This document shows positions 1 to 8,793 of a stretch of DNA of 64,000 nucleotides, one piece after another. The position numbers and the translations under genes are program-made. A model generated the notes under the pieces. It was not told where the DNA came from. It did not search any database and saw only the letters and a program-made list of their open reading frames with translations. Source of the DNA: Kamptonema formosum PCC 10802. GTDB taxonomy: Bacteria > Cyanobacteriota > Cyanobacteriia > Cyanobacteriales > Oscillatoriaceae. Location of the stretch: NCBI RefSeq assembly GCF_000332335.1, contig NZ_KB235948.1:5114243-5178242 (forward strand), read 5' to 3'. Within the stretch, counting starts at the first letter, position 1; each line of letters opens with the position of its first letter.

Positions 1-5
1 CGTAA

Positions 6-1325
6 CAGGCGATCGCGCAGCAACGTACTGTTTATGTTAACCCGCAGTCGGGGGCAGACTCAGCGGGTGCCGGCCAAAGTGAGGGAAGTGCCTTTCGCAC
101 CATTAGTTACGCCCTGCAACAGGCCAATTCTGGGACGGCGATCCAGCTCGCTCCAGGGCAGTACACAACCGAGACATTTCCGATTCAGCTCAAATCTGGA
201 GTGATTCTCAAGGGGAACGAAAGTCAAAAAGGTCAGGGAGTTGAGATTGTCGGCGGCGGCGATTATCGCAGCCCCGTCTTTTCCATGCAGAGTGCCACAA
301 TCGTGGCAGCGCCGAACAGTCAAATTCTCGGAGTTACGATTACCAATCCCAACACCCGAGGCACCGGCATTTGGGTGGAAGACGGCAATCCGGCGATTCG
401 GGAGAGTAGCTTTATCAGCAATAACCGGGAAGGGGTTTTTGTTGCGGGGACTGCAGCCCCCCGAATTGAGAAGAATATCTTTCGCAATAACACCGGCAAC
501 GGCATTGCCGTAGCGGGGCAAGCTCAAGGGGAAATCCGGGAGAACAGTTTCGAGAATACGGGGTTCGGTCTGGCCATTGGCGGCAGATCGGCTCCTGTCG
601 TGGAGAACAACCAGATTCGCGGCAACCGGTCGGGCGTGGTGGTGACCCAGAAAGCCCGTCCAGTTTTGCGGGGGAATACTATCGAAAACAACAGTGACTA
701 TGGGATAGTGTCTTTGGGTCAAGCGCAGCCGGATGTGGGAAACAATACTGTGGCAAGCAATGGACGCAAAGATCAGCAAACAGTCACAGTAGCCCAGGGC
801 ACGGCTGCCAATCCAAAGGCACCGTACTTTAGCTGCGTCAAGGCAGAGGGGAGTAGCTTCGCAACGGTCGCTTTTCGGGAGAGTAATACCAGCCCGCAGC
901 CTTTGGTTAATTGGAGCCGCGTCATAGAAACGAGCGGAGAAACATTTACGCCAGAGAGGCGCTGTCAAGAGGTTACGGAGCGCTTGAACAACATGATAGT
1001 TGCTAACGGGATCAGCTCTTGGGCGGACTTGAAGTTCACCGTCGGAACGGTAAACAGTGCCAATGTGGTGTGTTTGGTGAGCGGAGCGGAAACTTGCAGC
1101 AATAATAATATGGTCTTAACCCTCACCGGCGACAACGCCAAGAATCCGCAGATGGCGCTCAAAGCTGTGCTCAGCTTTGGTACTGCCAGTGCTGGCGGAG
1201 GGCAAGGGCCACTTCTGGAATCTTCTGATGATGGCGGCGGAGAAGCTTCCGTCTCGCTGGCAGAGGTAGAGCAAAAATTGCAGCCCGACTCGGCTTTATG
1301 GTTTGTGGAAGGGGGCAGTCAGTAA
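6..1325 (+). CDS. Exported beta-helix (DUF1565-like) plus COP23-domain protein; 5' end missing or broken
   Basis: The reading frame is open from base 6. It starts with a signal-peptide-like end (QAIAQQ), then VYVNPQSGAD and LAPGQYTTE, typical of DUF1565. About ten N/G-rich turns (IRENSF, VVENNQIRGN, LRGNTIENN) follow, as in right-handed parallel beta-helices. The last ~150 residues are a COP23 domain with its four cysteines (FSC, RRC, VVC, ETC) and the PLLESSDD segment seen in the other COP23 proteins here. COP23 was first described as a circadian-oscillating membrane protein; its biochemical role is unknown. A TAA at 3-5 sits in frame just before QAIAQQ, and the first in-frame start is GTG at 201, inside the beta-helix. 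Either the gene is interrupted in its signal peptide or a frameshift lies upstream of the window. A trypsin-like protease gene follows after 241 bases. Confidence 0.8.
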   Translation, partial: QAIAQQRTVYVNPQSGADSAGAGQSEGSAFRTISYALQQANSGTAIQLAPGQYTTETFPIQLKSGVILKGNESQKGQGVEIVGGGDYRSPVFSMQSATIVAAPNSQILGVTITNPNTRGTGIWVEDGNPAIRESSFISNNREGVFVAGTAAPRIEKNIFRNNTGNGIAVAGQAQGEIRENSFENTGFGLAIGGRSAPVVENNQIRGNRSGVVVTQKARPVLRGNTIENNSDYGIVSLGQAQPDVGNNTVASNGRKDQQTVTVAQGTAANPKAPYFSCVKAEGSSFATVAFRESNTSPQPLVNWSRVIETSGETFTPERRCQEVTERLNNMIVANGISSWADLKFTVGTVNSANVVCLVSGAETCSNNNMVLTLTGDNAKNPQMALKAVLSFGTASAGGGQGPLLESSDDGGGEASVSLAEVEQKLQPDSALWFVEGGSQ

Positions 1326-1566
1326 AAATCAGTGTCTGGCTTTTGCGAACTCCCACCCAGCCGAACTGCGGTTGGGGGTGAATTCTTTTGGGAAGGCGGA
1401 AGACAGAAGACTGATTCTGGCTTTCTTCTTTCCTGCGGAGGAATCGCTTTTGGGGGAGAGGGGGAGAGTTTTCCTCCGTCTTAACTTAATAGACGGTAGC
1501 CCCAAAAGGACTATAAAATCGAAAAAAACCAATCCAGCCCTTTCTCCTTGATTTCCATTGATTTCC

Positions 1567-2445
1567 ATGTGGTTTTGCTCACTATTAACTGTAACGCTTC
1601 TTGTGGGCGGGGAATCGCTAGCCGCAACGCCCAGCTCCGCCCCAGCTGAGATGCCGGTCGCACCGGCATGCGAACCGGCAGCGGGGCGAGAGTGCGCGAT
1701 GCCGGTGGGGGAGTTGGTGCCAGAAATTGCCCGCCAAATGACGGTGCGGATTTTAACGAATTCTGGTGCCGGTTCTGGGGTGATTGTGGAGCGTCAGGGT
1801 CAAATTTCTACAGTGCTGACCAATCATCATGTCGTGGAGAGCAGCCCGGACAGTCGCTATGTAGTTTTGACCGAAGATGGGAAAGAATATCCGGGCAAAT
1901 TGCTGCCCTCCGAGCATTTTGGAGATCTAGATTTAGCGCTGGTGCAATTTAGCAGCGACTTGTCTTATCGCGTCGCCCAGATGGGAGATTCTCAGGCGCT
2001 TTCTGTGGGCGAGCGAGTGTATGCGGCGGGGTTCCCGAATTGGCAATGGATTAATTCGGCGACGGTCGAGAACACCAGAGACTGGGGGCTGAAGGCTTTT
2101 CGACTGACTGCCGGTCAGGTAGAAATGCTGTCGGAGCGAGCCCTGTCTGGAGGATACCGGCTTGGCTACACCAACGACATTGAAAATGGCATGAGCGGCG
2201 GGCCTATTTTAGATAAAAATGGCCGGCTGATTGGCGTTAATGGGCGGTTGAAAAACCCCTTGCAAGGTATTAAAGTGTTCGTCTTTGCAGATGGCACTCA
2301 ACCCTCGCCAGAACTGTTCGAGCGGATGAAATCCTTGAGTTGGGGGATTCCTCTGGTCGGGTGCGCTGCGGACAGTCCAGGCACCCCCGGGGTGCGGGAA
2401 TGCTTCCAAATGGGTCATTGGCAGGCGGGCGGTGAGGGCCAGTAG
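1567..2445 (+). CDS. Exported trypsin-like (S1) serine protease
   Basis: A hydrophobic signal peptide (WFCSLLTVTLLVGG) is followed by a short Pro/Ala linker and a chymotrypsin-fold protease domain. The triad is visible: His in TNHHVV, Asp in GDLDLALVQF, Ser in GMSGGP. The sequence resembles HtrA/DegP protease domains, but there is no PDZ domain, so it is not a standard Deg protease. An in-frame TTG at 1558 is possible; ATG 1567 gives a better signal peptide. It follows the beta-helix/COP23 gene, as paralogous proteases at 12.4 and 17.9 kb follow their COP23 genes. Substrate unknown. It probably acts in the periplasm or outside the cell. Confidence 0.85.
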   Translation: MWFCSLLTVTLLVGGESLAATPSSAPAEMPVAPACEPAAGRECAMPVGELVPEIARQMTVRILTNSGAGSGVIVERQGQISTVLTNHHVVESSPDSRYVVLTEDGKEYPGKLLPSEHFGDLDLALVQFSSDLSYRVAQMGDSQALSVGERVYAAGFPNWQWINSATVENTRDWGLKAFRLTAGQVEMLSERALSGGYRLGYTNDIENGMSGGPILDKNGRLIGVNGRLKNPLQGIKVFVFADGTQPSPELFERMKSLSWGIPLVGCAADSPGTPGVRECFQMGHWQAGGEGQ

Positions 2446-2524
2446 GGCCATCCCAAGGGAGACTCTCCCTGCTGCGGTTCACCGGGCTCAGAGAGCCAGG
2501 GGAATGGATATGCTGTTACGCTTT

Positions 2525-2662
2525 TATAGCAGCAGTCATATTGGGCATGGACATCAGTGGCCTAGGGATAAAAGGCGTAGGTACGGCGTAGCGCTTACGC
2601 GCCGCTGCGCTAACGCCGGGCCTCTTAATATAATGTCCGCGCCCTAACTGGCTAGTGCTATA
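2525..2662. repeat. TATAGCAG terminal-inverted-repeat element, degenerate copy
   Basis: It begins TATAGCAGCAGTCATATTGG and ends with an imperfect inverted copy (CTAACTGGCTAGTGCTATA). Better copies lie at 7882-8065 and 23262-23367. It looks like a small non-autonomous element. Confidence 0.5.
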
Positions 2663-2680
2663 ATATGCTTATTGAAAAAA

Positions 2681-2730
2681 GGAGGCAGAGCCTCCAGAGG
2701 CGCGTTCCCAAGCTCTGCCTGGGAACGAGG
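2681..2730. repeat. Palindromic intergenic repeat (GGAGGCAGAGCCTCC / TTCCCAAGCTCTGCCTGGGAA)
   Basis: Two adjacent hairpins of a family that recurs near 16021-16080, 32086-32140, 54546-54600 and 55781-55880. Function unknown; REP-like. Confidence 0.6.
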
Positions 2731-3605
2731 GATAGAGATGGATAGCATAAATTAAATGCGCAATAGCTTGTGCCAGAACGGCCACCGGCAGCCTGCAAAA
2801 ACTCACCCATCCTGCCGCACCGGCAGGAAGACCGGCGGGTGTGTGATTGGAATGGCGGTTGAAAAATATGCCTGAACATGTAGGGGGATTCTAGAAAGCA
2901 GCTGTGTTAAAGAAACCAAGTTGCTTCTGAACCCCGCTCCTATTCATATAATTTGGGAGAAAAATATGCCTGCCAGTGCAAGGGGATTGAGTGCCGCACT
3001 AAGCTCTACAAGTAGGGAGCTGTGCTAGAAGGAAGGCACCCTACTGCTTTTGTGTCTATATTCGGGCGATTTAAACTCTCGCAAGGGCTTTTCTTTCTCT
3101 CGCCGGCGCGGGCGTGCGGAACCAGGCGTTAGCGAGCTTCTTTAGCTAAGTGGCACAATCGCGTTTCTAAACAGCTAGAGTACCGGTTCAACTGTTCCCT
3201 AAATTCCAGGCGAAGATTTTGAGCGGTTGAGTGCGGTCGGCCCGCTTGAACCGGGACGGTTGGTTCTATCTGGATCTTCTGCCCCTGTCCCCCTCTGCCT
3301 CTCAAAGCAGGGCAGAGCCTGTTAAGGTGAAAGTGTCCCCCCAGGGGTGCCGGCGGGCTTTTTTCTGATCTGCTAGAGTTTCATCTGATATAAGATAGAT
3401 TTTGGAAAATGTCATGCAGCGCTCGCGCTCGCCGGGAAAAGCTCGTCAAGGCGAGAACTGCCGGCAGAGAAATGTGAAGAGATCTATCAACGGGTGCGGA
3501 TTTTACGGAGAGCAACTGACAGGTGGCGCTCCTGCCTGGGCGGGGAGAGCCGGTGGCATGTGAGCCGTCCTATCGTAGGCTGAGGGAAGGTCTAGGTACG
3601 ACAAG

Positions 3606-4475
3606 ATGCGCGTTTGGCAAGCAGATTTTTACCGGCGTCCTCTCAAGGACGAAGCGGCAGGGCAGTTGTGGGAGTTGCTGATCTGCGACTCCACCGGCAC
3701 GTTCAGGTACAGCGCCCTGTGCCCGCAGTCGCAAGCCAATCCCGGCTGGCTGGCAACTCAGCTGCAGCAAGCTGCCGGTGCGGCTTTCCCCCCACAGGCG
3801 GAGGGGGCTGGCAGTCAAAACCTGCCCGATGCGATCCAGGTATTCCGCCCCCAGTCGCTGAGTTTAATCGAGGCGGCGGGGAAAAGACTGGACGTGCCGG
3901 TGCAGCCGCAGCGGCGCACCGGCACCCTCAAGCAGTGGTTGCGGCAGCGGGCGCAGGACTATCAGAGCATGAGCGAATATACTGGGGAAAGTTACGATCC
4001 CCTGGCCATTGACAGAGCGCCGCCGGTGCCCCTGCCCGAAAAACTGTGGGGGGAACGCTGGCGCTTTGCCACACTGAAAGCCGGCGAGATTGAGGGGGCG
4101 TTTGCCGGTCGCCCCATCCCGGTGCTGGAAATGCCAGACTCTCTTTTGCCGCTGAATTTGGGGCTGGCATCAGCCGTGCCGGTGCCCGGAGTGGTGATAG
4201 ATGGCGGGCGTCAGTCGATGCGACTGGCTAGATGGCAGCAGGACGTCCGCCCTGCGGCGCTCAATTATATTGCCGGTGCTCCCGACGGGCTGGTATTGGA
4301 AGCCGGACTGGCCGACCGCTGGGTTGTGGCCACCTTTGAGGATAGGGAAGTAGCGGCGGCAGCAGCGAGTTACGAACAGCGCAAGCAGCTGAGTCAGGGA
4401 TTGCACTTTTTGCTGGTGCAGCCGGATGAGTCGGGAATGACGTACAGTGGTTTTTGGTTGTTGTGTGAGGATTGA
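3606..4475 (+). CDS. Tab2/Atab2-family RNA-binding protein (DUF1092)
   Basis: The N-terminus (WQADFYRRPLKDEAAGQLWELLICD) and the C-terminus (QGLHFLLVQPDESGMTYSGFWLLCED) are hallmarks of the Tab2/Atab2 family. In algae and plants these proteins bind RNA and activate translation of photosystem mRNAs (psaB in Chlamydomonas). Cyanobacterial homologues are soluble and presumably act in photosystem biogenesis. The length, 289 residues, is normal for the family. Start ATG 3606; no strong Shine-Dalgarno site. The next gene starts 12 bases after the stop, so the two may be co-transcribed, although their functions seem unrelated. Confidence 0.9.
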   Translation: MRVWQADFYRRPLKDEAAGQLWELLICDSTGTFRYSALCPQSQANPGWLATQLQQAAGAAFPPQAEGAGSQNLPDAIQVFRPQSLSLIEAAGKRLDVPVQPQRRTGTLKQWLRQRAQDYQSMSEYTGESYDPLAIDRAPPVPLPEKLWGERWRFATLKAGEIEGAFAGRPIPVLEMPDSLLPLNLGLASAVPVPGVVIDGGRQSMRLARWQQDVRPAALNYIAGAPDGLVLEAGLADRWVVATFEDREVAAAAASYEQRKQLSQGLHFLLVQPDESGMTYSGFWLLCED

Positions 4476-4487
4476 GCAGTACAGCCA

Positions 4488-5858
4488 ATGAACAGATGGG
4501 CATTCTGTTTAGCGCTTCTCCCTGCGTGGATTGCAGTCATTAAGCTGACTGGTGCTGAGCTGCACGAGCTGCAGCCCAACACACCGGCAGTTGGGACTTT
4601 ACTTGCGTCCGAGGGTGGCGGCGCGCCAATATTTTCTTACCCCACTTTTGGGAGCACCCTGCTAGACAAACAACTGGAGCTGTACCTGCGGTATTTGGAA
4701 GTGTACGGGCCACCAGATATCCTGATTGTGGGCAGTTCTAGGTCTTTGCAGGGCGTAGATCCGGTCGTTTTGCGGGACGGTTTGGCGTCTAGCGGATATG
4801 CGGATCTGAAAATCTTTAACTTTGGCATTAATGGGGCGACAGCTCAAGTCATCGATCTGCTGCTGCGGGAAATCTTGAGGCCCGAACAGCTGCCGAGAAT
4901 GATTGTGTGGGCGGATGGGGTGCGCGCCTTTAACAGCGGACGAGCAGACCGAACTTATAACGCCATCGTCGCTTCCCCCGGCTACCAGCGCTTGTCCGGG
5001 GGAATTCGTCCCGCCCTGCAGCCGCCAGGCAGCAGCATAGCGCCGGCAGTCCCTGCCCGCCCCGCAGCGGCACCCCCAGCCACCCTCGTCGAGCCGCTTC
5101 CCGCAGCCAGCCCCGAGCCGGCAGTCCCAGCCAGCCCCGAGCCGGCAGTCCCAGCCAGTCCCGAACCCGGTCGCCCGATAATTGACCCGATCAATTTCCG
5201 CCCGCAAGTGCCGGCAGGACCGGGCAACTCCGCCACCGGCACCGCTCGCATCTCTCTGCTGGCCAACTATCAGCCGGCCCGGGACAGCGCCACATCTTTG
5301 CCGATAGATTTCTCTTCATTTTCTCCGGGCCCGTTTTCTGGGGGGAGCTTCGCTGACGGAATAGCGGTTGGGGGACAGCCCGATGCGAAGCCGGCAGCGG
5401 CAAAAATCGGCCTGTCTGAGAGGGACGTGGCGCTGACTGGGTTTAACCCCATCTCCACTCGCTTCAATCCCGCGACTTACTACGATCGCTTTCCCAGAGT
5501 TCCGGGCGAGTACGACGGCGACTATGCCTCTTTCAACCTGGAAGGGGAGCAATTTACTGCCCTGCTCTCTGTCGTGGATGTGGCCAAGGCCCAAAAGATT
5601 CCCCTGGTTGTGGTTAACCTGCCCCTGACTAAGGAGTATTTAGATCCGCTGCGGCTCAAATGTGAGCGAGAATTCCAGGATCGCATGCAGCGCCTCGCCC
5701 AGCAAGAGGGATTTCTCTTCCGCGACCTGTCGGGCCGGTGGCTCAGCCAGAATGACTATTTTGCTGACCCCAGCCATCTCAACCGTTTTGGGGCAGAAGC
5801 TGTCGCCAGGCAGCTCGCCCAAGACCGGACACTTCCCTGGCCCACCCCAAAGCGCTAA
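4488..5858 (+). CDS. Membrane-anchored SGNH/DUF1574-like protein with Pro-rich insert
   Basis: An N-terminal hydrophobic segment (about residues 5-22) would anchor or export the protein. Residues ~75-150 contain ILIVGSSRSLQGVDP and FNFGINGATAQ, matching the first blocks of SGNH-like proteins of the DUF1574 type (Ser in GSSR, then Gly/Asn). The C-terminus has ADPSHLNRFGAEAVARQL, giving the Asp-x-x-His typical of SGNH enzymes. Between them lies a low-complexity insert (~180-310) with tandem PEPAVPAS units, which looks extracytoplasmic. A role in modifying envelope polysaccharide is plausible for the family but is inference. It starts 12 bases after the Tab2-like gene. Confidence 0.7.
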   Translation: MNRWAFCLALLPAWIAVIKLTGAELHELQPNTPAVGTLLASEGGGAPIFSYPTFGSTLLDKQLELYLRYLEVYGPPDILIVGSSRSLQGVDPVVLRDGLASSGYADLKIFNFGINGATAQVIDLLLREILRPEQLPRMIVWADGVRAFNSGRADRTYNAIVASPGYQRLSGGIRPALQPPGSSIAPAVPARPAAAPPATLVEPLPAASPEPAVPASPEPAVPASPEPGRPIIDPINFRPQVPAGPGNSATGTARISLLANYQPARDSATSLPIDFSSFSPGPFSGGSFADGIAVGGQPDAKPAAAKIGLSERDVALTGFNPISTRFNPATYYDRFPRVPGEYDGDYASFNLEGEQFTALLSVVDVAKAQKIPLVVVNLPLTKEYLDPLRLKCEREFQDRMQRLAQQEGFLFRDLSGRWLSQNDYFADPSHLNRFGAEAVARQLAQDRTLPWPTPKR

Positions 5859-6247
5859 AAAGTTTGGCATTTAAAATGCATAATTACTGCGCAGTGATAG
5901 AGCTTTTGGCGAAACGCTGCGCCTTGTTTTGCGGGTTAATAAGGCAATTTTAATGTAAAATAGAATTGCAGTTTTTTCCGCTATGTCCTAGGTGAGGGAT
6001 CGGTAAGCCCACATAATTTAACATCGCATGGCCCCGCTCAGAAACCAGGTTTCTCCTGCGAAACCTGGTTTTTTGACGTTTCGTTTTGTCCGCCGATTTA
6101 TCCTGGTCGCTAACATCGCAGGCGCTCCCGGCGGGCATACCCTCAATCTGTGGTGCGGCGAGGGGTGTTAGGAATCCTGCCCCCAGAGTGAGGTCAGTAT
6201 TTTTTGATACAAAAAGTGCCGGTGGCGAGTGGCGTTCGCCTCTGGAC
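5859..6247. other. Intergenic region between convergent genes
   Basis: No gene seen. Apart from the hairpin at 6041-6074 nothing is recognisable. Confidence 0.5.
6041..6074 (+). terminator. Rho-independent terminator-like hairpin
   Basis: Perfect 12-bp arms (AAACCAGGTTTC / GAAACCTGGTTT) around a 6-base loop, followed by a T run at about 6068-6073. It is a variant of the GAAACCCGGTTTC palindromes found elsewhere in the window. Confidence 0.65.
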
Positions 6248-6451
6248 TCAATCTACAATCCTAATCAGTCCCCGTTGCAGCCGGTCGAACATCACGTTAA
6301 TTTGGCTGTGCTCATTTTCGTTAAAGGAGTCCTTAGAGAGCAGTGCCGCCATGAGCAAGCGCTGGTCAATGCGCGTGATTTGGCGAAATGCCAAGATTCG
6401 CTCAACGATTGTTTCGACTGAGAGTTTGGGTAAAGTGGCCTGAGCTTGCAT
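6248..6451 (-). CDS. Conserved cyanobacterial small protein (67 aa)
   Basis: A 67-residue protein with the pattern LPKLSVETIVERILAFRQIT, then DQRLLMAALLSKDSFNENE and a C-terminal INVMFDRLQRGLIRIVD. I recognise it as a small helical protein widely conserved in cyanobacteria, without assigned function. It has a clean ATG start and no signal peptide or membrane segment. It stands alone on the minus strand, divergent from mtnP. Confidence 0.75.
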   Translation of the reverse strand: MQAQATLPKLSVETIVERILAFRQITRIDQRLLMAALLSKDSFNENEHSQINVMFDRLQRGLIRIVD

Positions 6452-6581
6452 GGGTCTCTAAAAACTCAAATGGTATAACAGAACGCCTTGTTTCTATTAT
6501 TTAAACTTCTGTAAAGCTCAGAAGTGATTGCCGGCAGAGAGGGAGTGTGACATTTTTTTACCCCGACAGCGATCCTTGTCA

Positions 6582-6611
6582 TTGACACAGGAGCGAACTT
6601 CTAGATACAAT
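6582..6611 (+). promoter_or_regulatory. Sigma-70-type promoter upstream of mtnP
   Basis: TTGACA (6582-6587) and TACAAT (6606-6611) are separated by 18 bases, close to consensus. This predicts a leader of about 110 bases. A 7-bp hairpin (AGCTTGG/CCAAGCT, 6693-6713) lies directly before the ribosome-binding region of mtnP and could affect translation. Confidence 0.6.
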
Positions 6612-6727
6612 GGGGCCATCCTTTGAACCACAACTTCTGCCCGAGGGCAGATTCCCCACAGCACCAGATGCTGCGTGATTTCCCGCTACAATAGCTTGGC
6701 GCAAGACCAAGCTAGAAGGTAGAAAGA

Positions 6728-7600
6728 ATGGCTCAAGTAAAGATTGGCATCATCGGTGGCAGCGGACTCTACAAGATGGACGCCCTCAAGGATGTGGAAG
6801 AAGTGCGAGTTGACACGCCTTTTGGCCCGCCTTCGGACAACTTGATTTTGGGAACTTTGGAGGGGACGCAGGTGGCTTTCCTGGCCCGCCACGGGCGCAA
6901 CCACGCTTTTCTGCCAACGGAGTTGCCGTTTCGGGCGAATATCTACGCCATGAAGAGTCTGGGGGTGGAGTATTTAATCTCGGCATCTGCGGTCGGATCT
7001 CTCAAGGAAGAGGTAAAGCCTCTGGACATGGTGGTGCCCGATCAGTTTATTGACCGCACCAAAAATCGGGTTTCCACCTTTTTCGGGGATGGGATTGTGG
7101 CTCACATTGCTTTTGGCGACCCCGTGTGCCACCGGCTGGCCGGCTTGCTGGCGGAGGCGGTGGAGAGTTTGCAGCTGCCAGAAATCACCCTGCACCGAGG
7201 CGGCACCTATGTCTGCATGGAAGGACCGGCATTTTCTACTAAGGCGGAGTCCAACCTTTATCGCAGCTGGGGCGCATCAGTGATTGGCATGACGAATTTG
7301 ACGGAGGCAAAGCTAGCCCGGGAGGCGGAAATTGCTTACGCCACCTTAGCTTTGGTGACGGATTACGACTGCTGGCACCCAGATCATGACAGCGTGACCG
7401 TGGATATGGTGCTGGCCAACTTGCAGCGCAATGGGGTGAACGCTCAAAAGGTGATTCAGGAAACAGTGCGGCGTCTGAATCAGAACCCACCGGCTTCCGA
7501 CGCCCATTCGGCGCTCAAGTATGCGATTCTCACGTCTTTGGATAAAGTGCCGGTGGCGACCAAGGAAAAGTTGGCTTTGCTGTTGCGCAAGTATTCGTGA
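6728..7600 (+). CDS. mtnP: S-methyl-5'-thioadenosine phosphorylase
   Basis: A full-length (290 aa) MTA phosphorylase of the PNP/MTAP family. It splits methylthioadenosine with phosphate into adenine and 5-methylthioribose-1-phosphate, the first step of methionine salvage after polyamine synthesis. Visible motifs: GIIGGSGLY (phosphate loop), [54 protein letters not shown] and the DYDCW segment near the purine site. It is cytosolic. Start ATG 6728 is preceded by an A/G-rich stretch. Other salvage genes are not adjacent, so the gene appears monocistronic. Confidence 0.95.
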   Translation: MAQVKIGIIGGSGLYKMDALKDVEEVRVDTPFGPPSDNLILGTLEGTQVAFLARHGRNHAFLPTELPFRANIYAMKSLGVEYLISASAVGSLKEEVKPLDMVVPDQFIDRTKNRVSTFFGDGIVAHIAFGDPVCHRLAGLLAEAVESLQLPEITLHRGGTYVCMEGPAFSTKAESNLYRSWGASVIGMTNLTEAKLAREAEIAYATLALVTDYDCWHPDHDSVTVDMVLANLQRNGVNAQKVIQETVRRLNQNPPASDAHSALKYAILTSLDKVPVATKEKLALLLRKYS

Positions 7601-8125
7601 TCGCTGCTGCCGTGCCGGCAGGATGAGTCCCCCACAAGGGGTAGGGGTGCGGCTGCGCCGCGCCCTTTTTGATAGAAAAAACGGGAGCGCGACACAAAGC
7701 GATGAGCGTCACCCCCAGGGGAAGAATACTTACAGACCACGCGCAAGAGAGCCTGTAGCGTCACGGCTTTAAAGAGCCATTCGATTGAGTGGACGATATG
7801 ATGGAAAACTGTACGCACCAGACCGAACAAAGGGATGGAGCTACAGTGTACATCCAGCGGACACCGGGAATAACGAGAAGGTATAGCAGTAGTCATATTG
7901 GTTAGGACACTAATGGCAAGGCGTCAGGGGCATGGCGCATAGGGCATGGCGCATGGGGAAGACTCACAGCAATGCCCAATGCGATGATGCCCAATGCGAT
8001 GATGCCCAATCCCCAATCCCCAATCCCCAATGCCCATGTCCTAATCTAAGTGCATACTGCTATATATAACTGGGTAATGTTTACCCCTCACCGAACGCTA
8101 ACAAGAACATGCAGGAGGAGAAAAA
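7601..8125. other. Intergenic region, no gene seen
   Basis: Open frames exist on both strands in 7600-7880 but none resembles a known family. The right half is a repeat element (see 7882-8065). Confidence 0.5.
7882..8065. repeat. TATAGCAG terminal-inverted-repeat element carrying heptamer repeats
   Basis: Left end TATAGCAGTAGTCATATTGG plus TTAGGAC, right end its imperfect inverse (21 of 27 positions match). The interior is made of GGGCATG / CCCAATG-type heptamers. No coding capacity. Confidence 0.65.
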
Positions 8126-8611
8126 ATGAGCGGGCAGTGCTTTATTGAAACCGACGGATATCAAATTTGGTTCGATTTGAAAAGCGTGGACTCCCAAAAA
8201 AAATATATTGATGCGGTTGTCGAATTCCGCTCAGATCCGCGCCTTTGCGAAGTATCCGTGAAGTCCGTACCAACGTTTCTTGCTGTCAGCGATTTGCCAG
8301 AACTTGTAAGGTATTTCAACCGGCACATCGCCCGTTTGCAAACCGATCCGGATAGCGAATCTGATACGTTTCTAACTTGGGAGCTCGGCTTTCAGGTTCA
8401 GGCTATATCAGGAGAGGTGCGCTCGCCAACCGACGGAGAGTTTGGCCTTCGGTTTATGGTCAATTTAGGGATGAGCCATGAAGAAGCTACTCGAACTTAT
8501 TTTGGCGGTGAAGCAGAGGTCACTCTCGAACAGGTTAAAAGTTTCACATCATCCCTTCAGGCGGCGCTGGCAGAACTCGGCTGTGGGGAGCTAGAGCGTC
8601 AAAGTAGGTGA
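8126..8611 (+). CDS. Hypothetical protein (161 aa)
   Basis: A soluble acidic protein with no signal peptide. It has a good Shine-Dalgarno site (GGAGGAG about 7 bases before ATG). I do not recognise the family. Features: N-terminal QIWFDLKSVDSQKKYIDAVV (possible beta strands), a central DTFLTWELGFQVQAISG, and a C-terminal helix ending QAALAELG. The layout vaguely recalls WapI-type immunity proteins, but the match is too weak to assign. It sits between two heptamer-repeat clusters and has no obvious partner. Confidence 0.65.
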   Translation: MSGQCFIETDGYQIWFDLKSVDSQKKYIDAVVEFRSDPRLCEVSVKSVPTFLAVSDLPELVRYFNRHIARLQTDPDSESDTFLTWELGFQVQAISGEVRSPTDGEFGLRFMVNLGMSHEEATRTYFGGEAEVTLEQVKSFTSSLQAALAELGCGELERQSR

Positions 8612-8622
8612 AAAATAAATAA

Positions 8623-8762
8623 TGGGCATGGGGCATGGCGCATGGCGCATGGGGGAATATTTACGCGCTGCGCTGGCGCGCCCGCACGGAACGGCGAGCA
8701 ATCAGCAGTGCCCAATGCCCAATGCCCGGCAACCGCCGCCATGCCCAATTGCCCAATTTTTC
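8623..8762. repeat. Heptamer (STRR-type) repeats
   Basis: GGGCATGG-type units on the left and TGCCCAA-type units on the right, forming a loose inverted pair. This type recurs at 7915-8040, 10453-10616, 28270-28424 and 29440-29580. Confidence 0.6.
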
Positions 8763-8793
8763 ACCCAACTTGCCGGCATTTAAACCGCTGCGG

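Larger units (their letters stand above)
2446..3605. other. Long intergenic region with repeats and a possible small RNA
   Basis: No convincing protein gene was found on either strand. The first part holds a terminal-inverted-repeat element (2525-2662) and a palindromic repeat (2681-2730). From about 2940 to 3365 the DNA is not obviously repetitive and ends in CCCCCCAGGGG, a GCCGGC palindrome and six Ts (3359-3364), which could terminate a small RNA. I do not recognise RNase P RNA, tmRNA, SRP RNA or 6S RNA in it. Confidence 0.4.

Noticed and set aside
60..968. 302-codon minus-strand frame opposite the beta-helix/COP23 gene
   Set aside because: The plus strand codes for a recognisable domain series; the antisense product is featureless.
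2900..3370. RNase P RNA, tmRNA, SRP RNA or 6S RNA
   Set aside because: None of their conserved cores could be recognised; left as an unassigned candidate.
6086..6443. Plus-strand frames opposite the 67-residue small protein
   Set aside because: The minus-strand product matches a conserved cyanobacterial small protein; the plus-strand ones match nothing.
7601..7900. Transposase remnant
   Set aside because: The frames contain no DDE or HUH-type motifs and no terminal repeats of an insertion sequence.
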